Below, piece by piece: positions 1 through 8,410 of a stretch of DNA of 58,691 nucleotides (its first letter is position 1; every line of letters begins with the position of its first letter). The DNA is from Synergistetes bacterium JGI 0000079-D21 (GTDB lineage: Bacteria; Synergistota; Synergistia; Synergistales; 79-D21): positions 1 through 58,691 of the forward strand of contig AQRZ01000058.1 of assembly GCA_000402835.1 (NCBI GenBank), written 5' to 3'. Below the pieces are notes generated by a model that was not told the DNA's origin, made no database searches, and saw only the letters and a list, made by a program, of their open reading frames with translations. Position numbers and translations under genes: made by a program.

Positions 1-95
1 TGCCAAACTCGAAGAAACCGTTTCTTCCCACCTCGCCGACCTGGCGATGGAAAACTTCCATTTCGGGGTTTCGCTGAAAGACCTCGGCAAAATCC
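1..95. repeat. 95-bp exact inverted repeat, left copy (recN)
   Basis: Bases 1-95 are identical, base for base, to the reverse complement of 6347-6441. The match stops abruptly at base 96, where the left copy continues into RecN and the right copy continues into Pgk. It begins at the very first base of the window, so it may extend further left. An exact overlap at a sequence end that matches an interior site in inverted orientation is typical of an assembly-graph branch or an amplification chimera. A genuine inversion is the alternative. Confidence 0.97.
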
Positions 96-532
96 GTCCA
101 AGCGGTTCGGACGAAATTGAATTTACCCTGTCGAACGGGACCTTCAGCGGCCCGATCGCCCGTGTCGCCTCAGGAGGGGAGCTCAGCCGGATCCTCCTGG
201 CCCTCCAGGTTTCTTTGCCAGACGAGCAATTACCTCCCACGCTCGTTTTCGACGAAGTCGAAGCGGGACTTGGAGGACGATCGGCACTTTTGACCGGATT
301 CAAGCTCAAGGAACTCTCGAACCGCTGCCAGGTCATCCTGGTCACCCACGAAGCCGTTATTGCAGCGCAAGCCGACCAGCAGTTCGCCGTTCGCCGGAAC
401 GGAGAACTGACGGAGATCCTCGAAGTCACAGGCGAGGAACGGGCTGCGGAAATCGCCCGAATGCTTTCGGGTACTCCGGATTCTCCCAAAGCCCTCGAAC
501 ATGCTGCAGTCCTTTTGAAAGACAAGAACTGA
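1..532 (+). CDS. recN: DNA repair ATPase RecN, C-terminal part (cut by window start)
   Basis: C-terminal ATPase part of RecN, the SMC-like protein that acts early in double-strand-break repair. The frame is open from base 2 and has no start codon of its own. The ABC signature SGGELSR lies at about base 170, followed by the Walker B/D-loop segment VFDEVEAGLGG and the H-loop VTHEA. The N-terminal part is found on the opposite strand at 6347-7547. Bases 1-95 repeat the end of that part exactly in inverted orientation, and joining the two across the overlap gives an uninterrupted 545-residue RecN of normal length. The native gene is therefore probably intact and this end results from an inverted junction. 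rplU follows with its own promoter. Confidence 0.93.
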   Translation, partial: AKLEETVSSHLADLAMENFHFGVSLKDLGKIRPSGSDEIEFTLSNGTFSGPIARVASGGELSRILLALQVSLPDEQLPPTLVFDEVEAGLGGRSALLTGFKLKELSNRCQVILVTHEAVIAAQADQQFAVRRNGELTEILEVTGEERAAEIARMLSGTPDSPKALEHAAVLLKDKN

Positions 533-536
533 AAGC

Positions 537-565
537 TTGACGGACCGGCGCAAGGACCTTAAAAT
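537..565 (+). promoter_or_regulatory. Sigma-70-type promoter for rplU-rpmA
   Basis: TTGACG (537-542), a 17-base spacer and TAAAAT (560-565) start just past the recN stop, giving a leader of about 75 bases before rplU. Ribosomal protein L21 genes in other bacteria often carry autoregulatory leaders. Here only a short CCGC/GCGG pairing upstream of the GGAGGAGG ribosome-binding site is visible, so no regulator is claimed. Confidence 0.75.
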
Positions 566-648
566 TCAAAAGCTGTCAACATATCGCTTGGGAAGGGCTC
601 AAGTGCCGATGGCCGCCCTGTGTCCCAGCGGGAGGAGGAACGGATTCG

Positions 649-960
649 ATGTATGCAGTGATCGAAACAGGAGGAAAACAGTATCGCGTTTCGCCTGGTG
701 AAACCATCCGGGTGGAGAAGATGAGCGCGGAACCAGGAGCCACGGTAACCCTCGGGAAGGTGCTTCTCTTCGCGGATGAGAACGAGGTCAAGGTCGGGAA
801 TCCCTTCCTTGATGCAGCCACCGTGGAAGGAACGGTTCTCCGCCACGGCAGGGAGCCGAAAGTCTACATCTTCCACTACAAGCGAAAGAAAAACTACCGC
901 AAATTCCGTGGACATCGCCAGGACTTCACTGAAGTCCGCATTGATGCGGTTCGCGGGTAG
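649..960 (+). CDS. rplU: 50S ribosomal protein L21
   Basis: Large-subunit ribosomal protein L21 that binds 23S rRNA; 103 residues, the usual length. The N-terminus MYAVIETGGKQYRV and the C-terminal basic motif YKRKKNYRKFRGHRQ are family hallmarks. A GGAGGAGG ribosome-binding site precedes the ATG. It is followed after 27 bases by rpmA and then obgE, the conserved L21-L27-Obg order of bacteria, with its own promoter directly after recN. Confidence 0.98.
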   Translation: MYAVIETGGKQYRVSPGETIRVEKMSAEPGATVTLGKVLLFADENEVKVGNPFLDAATVEGTVLRHGREPKVYIFHYKRKKNYRKFRGHRQDFTEVRIDAVRG

Positions 961-987
961 CGACGGTTCGGACACGGGAGGACGACG

Positions 988-1245
988 ATGGCTCATAAAA
1001 AAGGACAAAGCAGCAGCACCAATGGCAGAGATTCAATCGGGAAGCGGCTGGGCCTGAAGCGCCATGACGGCCAGGTCGTCAATGCGGGGACGATACTCGT
1101 CCGGCAGCGAGGGACAAAAATCCACCCCGGAGTCAATGTCGGGAGAGGCAAGGACGATACGCTGTTCGCCCTCAAGCCGGGAATCGTACGCTTCGCCACC
1201 CGGTGCGGACGCAAGGAAGCCCGGATTGAAACCGTTCCGGCCTGA
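988..1245 (+). CDS. rpmA: 50S ribosomal protein L27
   Basis: Ribosomal protein L27, whose N-terminus reaches the peptidyl transferase centre. The 85-residue protein begins directly with [16 protein letters not shown], so it lacks the cleavable N-terminal extension found in Firmicutes and Fusobacteria, which argues against a firmicute host. [15 protein letters not shown] and [11 protein letters not shown] segments are typical. It lies between rplU and obgE and is followed by a strong hairpin terminator. Confidence 0.98.
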   Translation: MAHKKGQSSSTNGRDSIGKRLGLKRHDGQVVNAGTILVRQRGTKIHPGVNVGRGKDDTLFALKPGIVRFATRCGRKEARIETVPA

Positions 1246-1273
1246 TTTGGATTCTTCCTACGCAGAGATTTGC

Positions 1274-1309
1274 AAAGCGAAAGGGGCCTTGCAGGGCCCC
1301 TTTCGCTTT
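1274..1309 (+). terminator. Hairpin terminator or attenuator after rpmA
   Basis: A perfect 15-bp stem (1274-1288 with 1295-1309) around the 6-base loop TTGCAG. The right arm ends in CTTT and a second T-run follows at 1317-1321. It lies between rpmA and obgE, so it probably ends most ribosomal-protein transcripts and lets some through into obgE. Confidence 0.8.
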
Positions 1310-1338
1310 CAATGGGTTTTTGCAGTGAGGTGTGACGA

Positions 1339-2682
1339 ATGAAATTCATGGACTTGGCGACCATCACCGTTCGCTCCGGGAACGGCGGCGATGGCTGCAT
1401 GAGCTTCCGGAGGGAAAAATACATCCCGAAAGGCGGCCCCGACGGGGGAAATGGCGGGCGGGGAGGGAATGTCTACCTTGAAGCGACCCACTCGCTGCAG
1501 ACCTTGGCCGATTTCGAGTTCGAACGGCGCTTTTTCGCGGAATCGGGGAAACCAGGCCAAGGGGCTCGCCGGAATGGCCGCTCGGGCGAGGATCTCGTGA
1601 TCCTTGTCCCTTGCGGGACCCTGGTTTTCGATTCCTTTTCCCCGGAACCGATCGCAGACCTCGTCGAACCGGGGGACCGGTTTCTCGCCGCACGAGGCGG
1701 AAGGGGAGGGAGGGGGAACGCGGTATTCGCAAGTTCGTCCCGGAGAACCCCCCGCTTTTCCGAAAAAGGGATGCCCGGGGAGGAGAGGACCCTGCGCCTG
1801 GAGCTCAAGCTGATCGCAGACGTGGGGTTGGTCGGTCTGCCCAACGCGGGGAAATCTAGCCTGCTGGCAGCTCTTTCAAGGGCGCAGCCCAAAATCGCTC
1901 CTTACCCGTTCACCACGCTCTCTCCGAACCTGGGAGTCTTGTCGGTTGACGATGAACGGGTTGTCCTCGCCGATGTTCCGGGTCTCATCGAGGGATCCCA
2001 TCGCAATCTCGGGCTCGGGCTGGCTTTCCTCCGGCATGTGGAACGGACGCGTTTCCTGGTCCACGTCCTCGACGTTTCGGAAGGGACGGGCGTTTCGCCC
2101 GTAATGAAACAATGGGAGACCGTCCGGGAAGAATTCAGGCAATACAAGGCGGCTCTCCTGGAAACGCCAACCCTTGTCGTCGGAAACAAGATCGATCTCC
2201 TGGAGAACAGGACGGTCCTTGAAGAAATCAGCGCAGCTTTCGAAAGGATGGGGTTGCGGTTCTTTCCCTTGAGCGCCCTGACGGGAGAAGGAATTGCCTG
2301 CCTGGCCGAAGCGATCGTGGAACATTCCAGGGCCATCCCTCGCCCGAAGGGGGAAACCCGACTGGTTGCCCTGCAGGAGGAACCGGAATCGGGGTTGGCC
2401 TCGAGAAAACGGGATATAGTCCAAATCGTGAAGCTCCGCGCGAATAAGGGGTATCGTGTGATCCATTCCCGCCTCGAAGAAGCCGTCCTAAGGTACAATT
2501 TTGACCAGGACGAGGCCATCCTTCGATTTTCCCGGCTGCTGGCCCGGTACCGAGTGGAAGAACTGCTCGAGGAAGCCGGTGCCAGGGAAGGTGACCTGGT
2601 CACCATCGGGGAAACGGAGTTCACCTTCAAGCCGGAAAAAGCCATCGAACCCCCGGAGAATCCGGAAGACCGGGAAGCCTGA
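1339..2682 (+). CDS. obgE: GTPase ObgE/CgtA
   Basis: Obg GTPase, which associates with the 50S subunit and links ribosome assembly to growth control. The 447-residue protein has the glycine-rich Obg fold (about 1-158, with repeated GGNGGRGG segments), a G domain with G1 GLPNAGKSS, G3 DVPG and G4 NKID, and a C-terminal OCT domain (about 345-425). The ATG at 1339 starts the canonical MKFMDLATITVRSGNGGDG. Its position after rplU-rpmA is the conserved one. Confidence 0.98.
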   Translation: MKFMDLATITVRSGNGGDGCMSFRREKYIPKGGPDGGNGGRGGNVYLEATHSLQTLADFEFERRFFAESGKPGQGARRNGRSGEDLVILVPCGTLVFDSFSPEPIADLVEPGDRFLAARGGRGGRGNAVFASSSRRTPRFSEKGMPGEERTLRLELKLIADVGLVGLPNAGKSSLLAALSRAQPKIAPYPFTTLSPNLGVLSVDDERVVLADVPGLIEGSHRNLGLGLAFLRHVERTRFLVHVLDVSEGTGVSPVMKQWETVREEFRQYKAALLETPTLVVGNKIDLLENRTVLEEISAAFERMGLRFFPLSALTGEGIACLAEAIVEHSRAIPRPKGETRLVALQEEPESGLASRKRDIVQIVKLRANKGYRVIHSRLEEAVLRYNFDQDEAILRFSRLLARYRVEELLEEAGAREGDLVTIGETEFTFKPEKAIEPPENPEDREA

Positions 2683-2741
2683 TCCCGAAAGGGGAGAGGA
2701 CCCTGAGCCAGACCTTTCTAGGCCGGAATCGAGTCGGTATC

Positions 2742-3332
2742 ATGGGTGGTACGTTCGATCCCATCCATTACGGGCATCTCGTGTCGGCGGAGGAAGCCTA
2801 TTTTGCCCTTGGGCTGTCGGAGGTGATTTTTGTCCCGACGGGGAATCCCCCCCACAAAAGGGCAAAACTCGTATCCTCTCCGGAAGACCGCTACACGATG
2901 ACCCTCCTGGCTACTTTGGACAACCCGCATTTCAAGGTCTCACGTCTCGAAATCGACCGTGGAGGAGACAGCCATACGGTCGACACGCTGAGGGAAATGC
3001 GACACTGGTATGCACCGGGCAGCACGGAGCTCTTTTTCATAACGGGGCTCGACGGAGTCCTCGACATCCTTTCATGGAAAGAACCGTACGCGATCGTTGA
3101 ACTTTGCAGGATCGTGGCAGTCAGCCGGCCTGGGTACAATTCCGCCCGGCTGAAGGAATTGCCCGAACCGATCCAGAAGGCGATCATCCCACTTGAAATC
3201 CCCATGCTCGCCATCTCGAGCACCGAGATCAGGGATCGCGTCCTGGAAGGAAAGAGCACAAGGTATCTGCTGCCCTGGACCGTTGAACACTATATCTTCA
3301 AGAAAAACCTCTACATTCGGAACGGAAGGTGA
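2742..3332 (+). CDS. nadD: Nicotinate-nucleotide adenylyltransferase
   Basis: Converts nicotinate mononucleotide and ATP to deamido-NAD. The nucleotidyltransferase motif GGTFDPIHYGH and the C-terminal ISSTEIRDRV motif (ISSTxIR) are clear. Starting at ATG 2742 gives 196 residues but removes the first beta strand: the bases just upstream encode RNRVGI in the same frame, matching the usual KKIGIFGGTFDP start. No ATG, GTG or TTG lies in that upstream stretch. CTG at 2703, preceded by GGGGAGAGG, would give 209 residues and may be the true start. NadK and NadE are also in this window. Confidence 0.95.
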   Translation: MGGTFDPIHYGHLVSAEEAYFALGLSEVIFVPTGNPPHKRAKLVSSPEDRYTMTLLATLDNPHFKVSRLEIDRGGDSHTVDTLREMRHWYAPGSTELFFITGLDGVLDILSWKEPYAIVELCRIVAVSRPGYNSARLKELPEPIQKAIIPLEIPMLAISSTEIRDRVLEGKSTRYLLPWTVEHYIFKKNLYIRNGR

Positions 3333-3338
3333 AACGGC

Positions 3339-4595
3339 TTGAAAAAAGCCCGCCTAATCCTTTTTTTCTCTCTCTCCGCGCTTTCAATCGCCTTGGGGGT
3401 CGCCTGGCGAATGCACACGATCGTTTCCCCTGGATCGCAGGAGATCGAAAAAAGTTTCGAGCACGACGCCTTAACCGGCAATATCAACATCCTTGCCGTG
3501 GGAATCGATGATGTTCAGGGATCCCACCGTTCCGATACGATCGCCGTCGTCGCGATCAATATCGATGACCGGTTCGTCAAGGTGCTTTCCCTTCCGCGAG
3601 ACCTCCGAGTCCAGATCGAGAAACATGGCTGGCAGAAGCTCAACCACGCCTACGCCTACGGCGGGATTGAACTTCTCCGTTCCACGGTCTCGAATTTCCT
3701 TGGAATTCCCCTTCACTATTCCGTGATCGTCAACTACCAGAGCTTCCCGAAGCTGGTCGATCTCCTGGGAGGAGTAACGGTCGACGTTCCCAAACGGCTT
3801 CGCTATACCGACCGGGCCGGGGGGCTCTACATCGACATCCCGGCAGGGCGCCAGACATTAAACGGGAAGACCGCGCTGGAATTCGTCCGCTTCCGCCACG
3901 ATGCTCTCGGAGACATCGGCCGCATTCAACGTCAGCAGCTTTTCCTGAAAGAAGTCCTGAACAAGCTCCGAGAGCCCGAGACCGTAACCAGGCTTCCGCA
4001 AATCGTGGAGGAAGCGACCCGTTTCTTCCAGACGGAAATTCAGCCCACTCAGGCCATCCAGATGGTCAATTACCTGAAGGACCTCGACCGAAGCCGATTC
4101 TCGTTCGAAACGATGCCGGGAAAAGCTGCCATGATCGATGGAATCAGCTATTGGCTCGGAGATATCGCCCTTGCCTCGGAATTCCTGACGACCCCTCCGA
4201 TACCCGTCAGCGGAGACAAAGGAGAAAGGCCCCCGGAGGAGGCTCTCGTCCCAGCCGATGCCATCCTCGATAGAATCAAGGGACAGGTCGCGGTCCTGAA
4301 CGGCTGCGGAGTCAAGGGGATCAGCCAGGCTTTTTCGGAACACCTGCAGCGCCTCGGAATTGACGTGGCTTTCCTTGGGAATGCCAAGCATTTCGATTAC
4401 CGATACACCAACATTGCCCACCCGGAGAATCCCTCAGCCCAGGTTCTCGCCAATGCAAGGGCACTAGGGGAGCTCTGCGGCGTTCCTGCAAACCTCGTCC
4501 GCCCGAACCGGGGGGCTACCCATGCGACGATTATCGTCGGCAAGGATTATGATATAATTCTGAAAAGGTTAAAACAGTACAAGAGAAATCTTTAA
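3339..4595 (+). CDS. LytR-CpsA-Psr (LCP) family protein with C-terminal LytR_C domain
   Basis: LCP proteins transfer glycopolymers from undecaprenyl-phosphate carriers to the cell wall or modify envelope polymers. The 418-residue protein has an N-terminal membrane anchor (about 5-23), the LCP domain (about 50-200) with SDTIAVVAI, LPRDLRV and the arginine-rich EFVRFRHDALGDIGRIQRQQ segment, and a LytR_C domain (about 310-412). It starts at TTG 3339, seven bases after nadD stops, with GGAAGGTG upstream. It sits between nadD and rsfS, a common arrangement. The substrate in this presumably diderm cell is unknown. Confidence 0.9.
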   Translation: MKKARLILFFSLSALSIALGVAWRMHTIVSPGSQEIEKSFEHDALTGNINILAVGIDDVQGSHRSDTIAVVAINIDDRFVKVLSLPRDLRVQIEKHGWQKLNHAYAYGGIELLRSTVSNFLGIPLHYSVIVNYQSFPKLVDLLGGVTVDVPKRLRYTDRAGGLYIDIPAGRQTLNGKTALEFVRFRHDALGDIGRIQRQQLFLKEVLNKLREPETVTRLPQIVEEATRFFQTEIQPTQAIQMVNYLKDLDRSRFSFETMPGKAAMIDGISYWLGDIALASEFLTTPPIPVSGDKGERPPEEALVPADAILDRIKGQVAVLNGCGVKGISQAFSEHLQRLGIDVAFLGNAKHFDYRYTNIAHPENPSAQVLANARALGELCGVPANLVRPNRGATHATIIVGKDYDIILKRLKQYKRNL

Positions 4596-4627
4596 TTTTT
4601 AGTTCATATACCGGAGGTGACGCATGA

Positions 4628-4999
4628 TTGAGGGAGAAACTGAAGGAGAAGATGAGCAAAGAAGCTCAAGCCATCGTGAAGTCGTTGTCCGACAAGCACG
4701 CGGAAAAAATCACCGTCATGAACCTCGGAGAAACGACAACCCTTGCAGACACCTTCATCCTGGCCACGGCGAACTCGGATGTCCACATGAACACGCTTTT
4801 GGAAACGACCCTGGACACACTGGAGGCTCTCGAACTTCCAGCACGGGTGGAAGGAGCCACGAGCGCCCGGTGGCGTCTCGTCGACGCCGGAAACCTTGTG
4901 ATTCACATTTTCAGCCGCCAGGGTCGCGATTATTATGGGATCGAGCGAATCTGGGGAGACGCTGAAACGTTCGTTTTCGACGAGGAAATGACGGTATAG
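4628..4999 (+). CDS. rsfS: Ribosomal silencing factor RsfS
   Basis: RsfS binds ribosomal protein L14 and blocks subunit joining in stationary phase. The 123 residues cover the whole family domain, with TLADTFILATANSDVH and the HIFSRQGRDYYGIERIWGD motif. TTG 4628 lies 8 bases after GGAGGTG and is preferred. ATG 4652 (MSKEAQAIV) is an alternative. A nearby ATG at 4624 is in another frame. It is the last gene of the + strand block. Confidence 0.95.
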   Translation: MREKLKEKMSKEAQAIVKSLSDKHAEKITVMNLGETTTLADTFILATANSDVHMNTLLETTLDTLEALELPARVEGATSARWRLVDAGNLVIHIFSRQGRDYYGIERIWGDAETFVFDEEMTV

Positions 5000-5047
5000 A
5001 CCGACCTAAACAGATTCGCAGTAAATAATAGAAAATGAATTCGGGGG

Positions 5048-5078
5048 AAAAAGGGGCGCGTCAGAACGCCTCTTTTTT
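5048..5078 (+). terminator. Rho-independent terminator after rsfS
   Basis: The stem 5048-5058 pairs with 5067-5077 (11 pairs, one G-U) and ends in a T6 run at 5073-5078. It terminates the rplU-to-rsfS strand just before the convergent tpiA. Confidence 0.85.
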
Positions 5079-5135
5079 GTCTTCCCATTGCTGTCCTATA
5101 ATGTATCTTATGTTGCGTTATGCGAGGAAAAGTCC

Positions 5136-5191
5136 AAAAAAGCACCCCTTCCCTTTGAAGGAAAAGGAAGGGGCGTCTTCTTAGTTTTTTT
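5136..5191 (-). terminator. Bidirectional terminator between rsfS and tpiA
   Basis: CCCCTTCC (5145-5152) pairs with GGAAGGGG (5166-5173). On the minus strand the hairpin is followed by a T6 run (complement of 5136-5141), as expected for the end of the tpiA transcript. On the plus strand a T7 run (5185-5191) also follows. The rest of the 208-base gap between rsfS and tpiA holds nothing else I can recognise. Confidence 0.8.
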
Positions 5192-5207
5192 GAAAAGAAA
5201 CGGGAAC

Positions 5208-5999
5208 TTAGAGCGCCGCGGTCAGAATCTGCGCAAAGGAACCTGCCAAAAGCGATGCGCCCCCCACAAGAGCGCCGTCGATATCCGGTTCGTTCAGGAG
5301 TCCCGCCGCGTTGTCCGGCTTAACGCTGCCTCCGTAGAGGATCCTGACGGTCATTCCTGTCTCATCGCCGAAGCGTTCCGACAGGAATCGCCGAATGGCC
5401 TGACAGACTTCCTGTGCTTCACGGGCGGTGGCATTCTTTCCCGTGCCGATTGCCCAAACGGGTTCATAGGCGACGCAAACGGAACCGCCAATCTCATCCG
5501 GCGGAAGCCCCACGAGGGCTTTCATCAATTGTCTCTCGACAACGGGCACCGTTTCTTCGGACTCCCGCTCCTGCAAGGTTTCCCCTACGCAGAGAACCGC
5601 CTGCACCCCTGCCGAAATGGCTGCATCGATCTTTTTGTGCACCTGGTCGTCGGTTTCCGCGAAATGCTGCCTGCGCTCACTATGTCCTATAATGACATAA
5701 TCACAGCCTGCTTCCTTCAGCATTCCCGCCGAAACTTCTCCGGTAAACGCTCCCTCGGTAGCCCAGTGCACGTTCTGAGCCCCCACTTTGAGCCAGGGTA
5801 AATACCGTTTTCCTTCCAGGGCCCTCCAGAGGCTCGTAAAGGGGGGGAAAATGGCCATTTCGATCCGACACTCCTGTAGGGCCTGTTTTACCCCCGTATC
5901 CTTCGTGATTTTCGCTTCCAGCTCCGAGAGAAACTTGCCGGTTGCGGCGATCCCGTGGTACATCTTCCAGTTTCCGGCGATCAGCTTCGTTCTTCCCAT
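5208..5999 (-). CDS. tpiA: Triosephosphate isomerase
   Basis: Interconverts dihydroxyacetone phosphate and glyceraldehyde 3-phosphate in glycolysis and gluconeogenesis. The 263-residue TIM barrel shows catalytic Lys12 (AGNWKM), His106 in IIGHSERR, Glu179 in AYEPVWAIGTG and the phosphate-binding ILYGGSV. The 3' end of pgk lies 15 bases upstream, so this was the distal gene of a pgk-tpiA operon. Confidence 0.98.
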   Translation of the reverse strand: MGRTKLIAGNWKMYHGIAATGKFLSELEAKITKDTGVKQALQECRIEMAIFPPFTSLWRALEGKRYLPWLKVGAQNVHWATEGAFTGEVSAGMLKEAGCDYVIIGHSERRQHFAETDDQVHKKIDAAISAGVQAVLCVGETLQERESEETVPVVERQLMKALVGLPPDEIGGSVCVAYEPVWAIGTGKNATAREAQEVCQAIRRFLSERFGDETGMTVRILYGGSVKPDNAAGLLNEPDIDGALVGGASLLAGSFAQILTAAL

Positions 6000-6014
6000 G
6001 GGTTTTCCCTGAGC

Positions 6015-7547
6015 CTAGTCCAGGAGGAACGGCTGGATACCCGGCAGGGGAAGCCCTTCAAAAAATTCAAGGCTCGCTCCTCCCCCGGTCGAAACGTGGG
6101 TCACCTTGTCGGCAAACCCCATGGAATTCACCGCGGCAGCGGTGTCTCCGCCTCCCACGACGGTCTGGCAGCCTGCCTTCGTTGCCTCCTCAAGGCTTTG
6201 CGCAACCTTCCGCGTCCCTTCTGCAAACAGCGGGTTTTCGAAAACCCCCATCGGTCCATTCCAGAGAACCGTGGAAGCTCGGGTGATCGCCGCAGAAAAG
6301 GCTTCGGCCGTCTTCGGGCCGATGTCGAGGCCCATGAGCGATTCCGGGATTTTGCCGAGGTCTTTCAGCGAAACCCCGAAATGGAAGTTTTCCATCGCCA
6401 GGTCGGCGAGGTGGGAAGAAACGGTTTCTTCGAGTTTGGCAGCTACCGTCCGCCGGTTTTCTGCCAGGGCGTTCGCCGTTTGGGCTACTTCCTTCCGTGC
6501 CTGCCGGCAGCGCTGAACCAGGGATTCTCTTTCCGCGGCGCTTTTTTGCATCCAGTCGAGGTTTTCCTCGGCCTTCTCGCAGAAAGCAAGCAGTTCTTCC
6601 AGGGATTCGGCTCCCACAAGCCGTTTCAACTTGCGGAGAGTTCCAAGCCGGTTTTCGAGCAGTTCCCTGCGCTCTTCCGCTTCTTCCACACGCTTGTCCT
6701 GGAGGATCGCCCTTGAAAAGACCTCCAGCTTTTGCATCTCTTTCAGGAGATTCTCGAATGAGGAGCCAAGCAGCGTTTCCTGTTCCTTGTCGAGGGCTCC
6801 TGCCATTTCCCGCATCCACCTCTGGAGTTCTTCCGCCAGCCCCCCTTCGGAAGAGCCTCCAAGAAAACGCGCGGCGATTTCCCTCAATTTCCCTTGGCGG
6901 GAAAGGAATTGCTCTAGAGACTGGAGTTCCTCTTTCCACCCGGCCTCGTTCCCGTCCTTTAACTGGAGTCGGCGAACGGTCTCGATCACACTCTCCGCAT
7001 CCAGATAGGTTTTTTCGATTTCCCGCCTTCTTTCCTGCAACGCAGACAGTCCCCGTTCAAGCCGAATCGCCGTTTCGAAGTCAGCAGCCAGCTTTTTTCT
7101 GAGGAAGGCGGACTCCTCTCCCCCGCAGCTGTCAAGAAGGTCCCGTTGGCGGCGGGGATCCAGGAGATCGAGCTGGGAAAATTGACTCTGGATGCCGAGT
7201 CGCCTTTCCGTGAAATCCTTCAGCCTCGCGAACGGGACCGATTCTTCCCCGAGATAGTTCCTGTTTCGACTTCCGCGGGAAAGGATGCGTCCAGCGACAG
7301 TTTCGCTTCCGGTGCCTTTCTCGCGGAATACGCCCCAAACTTCGCCTTCCTCGAATCCGAACCGGATGGAAGCGGTTTGAGACCTCTTCCCTGCAAGGAC
7401 CTCCAGGGCACGGACCAGGCTGCTTTTTCCCGTTCCGCTTTCGCCCGTCACAGCAATGAAATTCCCGCGAAGAATCAACCGGGCCTGCTGGATTCCCCCG
7501 ATATTCTTTACGGAAAATTTGGAAAGCCCCCTTCCCTGCGTCTTCAT
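6015..7547 (-). CDS. Chimeric frame: RecN N-terminal part joined to phosphoglycerate kinase C-terminus
   Basis: Residues 1 to about 400 are RecN (Walker [10 protein letters not shown] near the N-terminus, then a long coiled coil). The last 110 or so residues are the C-terminus of phosphoglycerate kinase: [28 protein letters not shown] and [13 protein letters not shown]. The switch falls at base 6346/6347, exactly where the 95-bp inverted repeat ends. The missing RecN half is at 96-532 and the missing Pgk N-terminus is not in the window. The ATG at 7547 overlaps the nadK stop as ATGA and is preferred to the ATG at 7568. I regard the fusion as a rearrangement or assembly product, not a functional protein. 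Confidence 0.9.
   Translation of the reverse strand: MKTQGRGLSKFSVKNIGGIQQARLILRGNFIAVTGESGTGKSSLVRALEVLAGKRSQTASIRFGFEEGEVWGVFREKGTGSETVAGRILSRGSRNRNYLGEESVPFARLKDFTERRLGIQSQFSQLDLLDPRRQRDLLDSCGGEESAFLRKKLAADFETAIRLERGLSALQERRREIEKTYLDAESVIETVRRLQLKDGNEAGWKEELQSLEQFLSRQGKLREIAARFLGGSSEGGLAEELQRWMREMAGALDKEQETLLGSSFENLLKEMQKLEVFSRAILQDKRVEEAEERRELLENRLGTLRKLKRLVGAESLEELLAFCEKAEENLDWMQKSAAERESLVQRCRQARKEVAQTANALAENRRTVAAKLEETVSSHLADLAMENFHFGVSLKDLGKIPESLMGLDIGPKTAEAFSAAITRASTVLWNGPMGVFENPLFAEGTRKVAQSLEEATKAGCQTVVGGGDTAAAVNSMGFADKVTHVSTGGGASLEFFEGLPLPGIQPFLLD
6347..6441. repeat. 95-bp exact inverted repeat, right copy (recN)
   Basis: Reverse complement of bases 1-95 with no mismatch. On the minus strand it is the last stretch of RecN coding sequence before the frame passes into pgk at 6346. 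At the border both continuations share only ATCC, so the junction has at most a few bases of microhomology. Confidence 0.97.
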
Positions 7548-8410
7548 TCGGTGACGTTTTGCCCCCACTGGAATTTCTCCAGAAGAAGATCGTAATAATC
7601 TCTGTCTGGAAGGAGAATGATGCTCACGGATTTTTCCTTTGCCAGGGAGGCGTTGATCTGGTCTCCAGGCAAGAGTTCGTACCCCAGTTGCCCATCCTGC
7701 GTCAGCATCATGTCCCTGTGGTCCCCCCGGGGGATGATCCGGATGAGATCGTCCTCACCGAAAACCATTGGCCGGGCATAAAGGGTATGCGCGCAAATCG
7801 GCACAAGCAGCATGCAGGGCACGTGTGGCGGGATAATGGGTCCGCCTGCCGAAAGGGCGTATCCCGTCGACCCGGTGGGAGTCGAGAGAATCAACCCGTC
7901 TCCGGTCATCAAGCTCAAGGGCCTTTGCCCGACCGAGATTTCAAGGGTAATCACCCTGGCAAAAGCGCCCTTTGTCACGACCAGGTCATTCAGGGCGTAA
8001 ACCTCGTGGACCAGGGCCCCCCCGCGGTTCACGGTTCCCTTGAGAAGTTGTCTTTTCTGGGTGAGGAAATTCCCCTCGAGGATCGTTTCGATATCCCTTT
8101 CGGCTCGATTCGGATCCCCTGAAGCCAAAAAACCGAGTCTGCCGACATTGATCCCGTAAAGGGGGATGTCATTCCCCAGGACATACCGAGCGGCTCTGAG
8201 GAAGGTGCCGTCGCCCCCGAGAACGACTGCGAAACGAACCTGCTCTTTCCAGTCCTCGTCTTCGGCTCCCGGAATTCCCAATACAGCGGCCTCGTGTGGC
8301 GGAGCGAGGAAGGAGACGCCCTTTTCTGCGCCCCACAGAAGCAACCGTTTTCCGATTTCGAGAGCCTTTGGCTTTTGAGGGTTGATCAGGAGGCCGATTT
8401 TGTTTTTCAT
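7544..8410 (-). CDS. nadK: NAD kinase
   Basis: Phosphorylates NAD to NADP. The 288-residue protein has the GGDGT motif (65-69, diacylglycerol-kinase-like fold) and the NAD-binding [16 protein letters not shown] segment. Its ATG overlaps the tlyA stop as ATGA, and its own stop overlaps the preferred recN start in the same way, so the three are likely translationally coupled. In Bacillus this position is held by argR/ahrC. Confidence 0.97.
   Translation of the reverse strand: MKNKIGLLINPQKPKALEIGKRLLLWGAEKGVSFLAPPHEAAVLGIPGAEDEDWKEQVRFAVVLGGDGTFLRAARYVLGNDIPLYGINVGRLGFLASGDPNRAERDIETILEGNFLTQKRQLLKGTVNRGGALVHEVYALNDLVVTKGAFARVITLEISVGQRPLSLMTGDGLILSTPTGSTGYALSAGGPIIPPHVPCMLLVPICAHTLYARPMVFGEDDLIRIIPRGDHRDMMLTQDGQLGYELLPGDQINASLAKEKSVSIILLPDRDYYDLLLEKFQWGQNVTE

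Noticed and set aside
5088..5801. 237-codon plus-strand frame over the tpiA terminator and tpiA
   Set aside because: It begins inside a terminator region and runs antisense to tpiA with no family resemblance.
6015..7568. A genuine RecN-Pgk fusion protein
   Set aside because: The joint coincides exactly with the end of the 95-bp inverted repeat, both halves are incomplete, and the rest of RecN is at bases 96-532.
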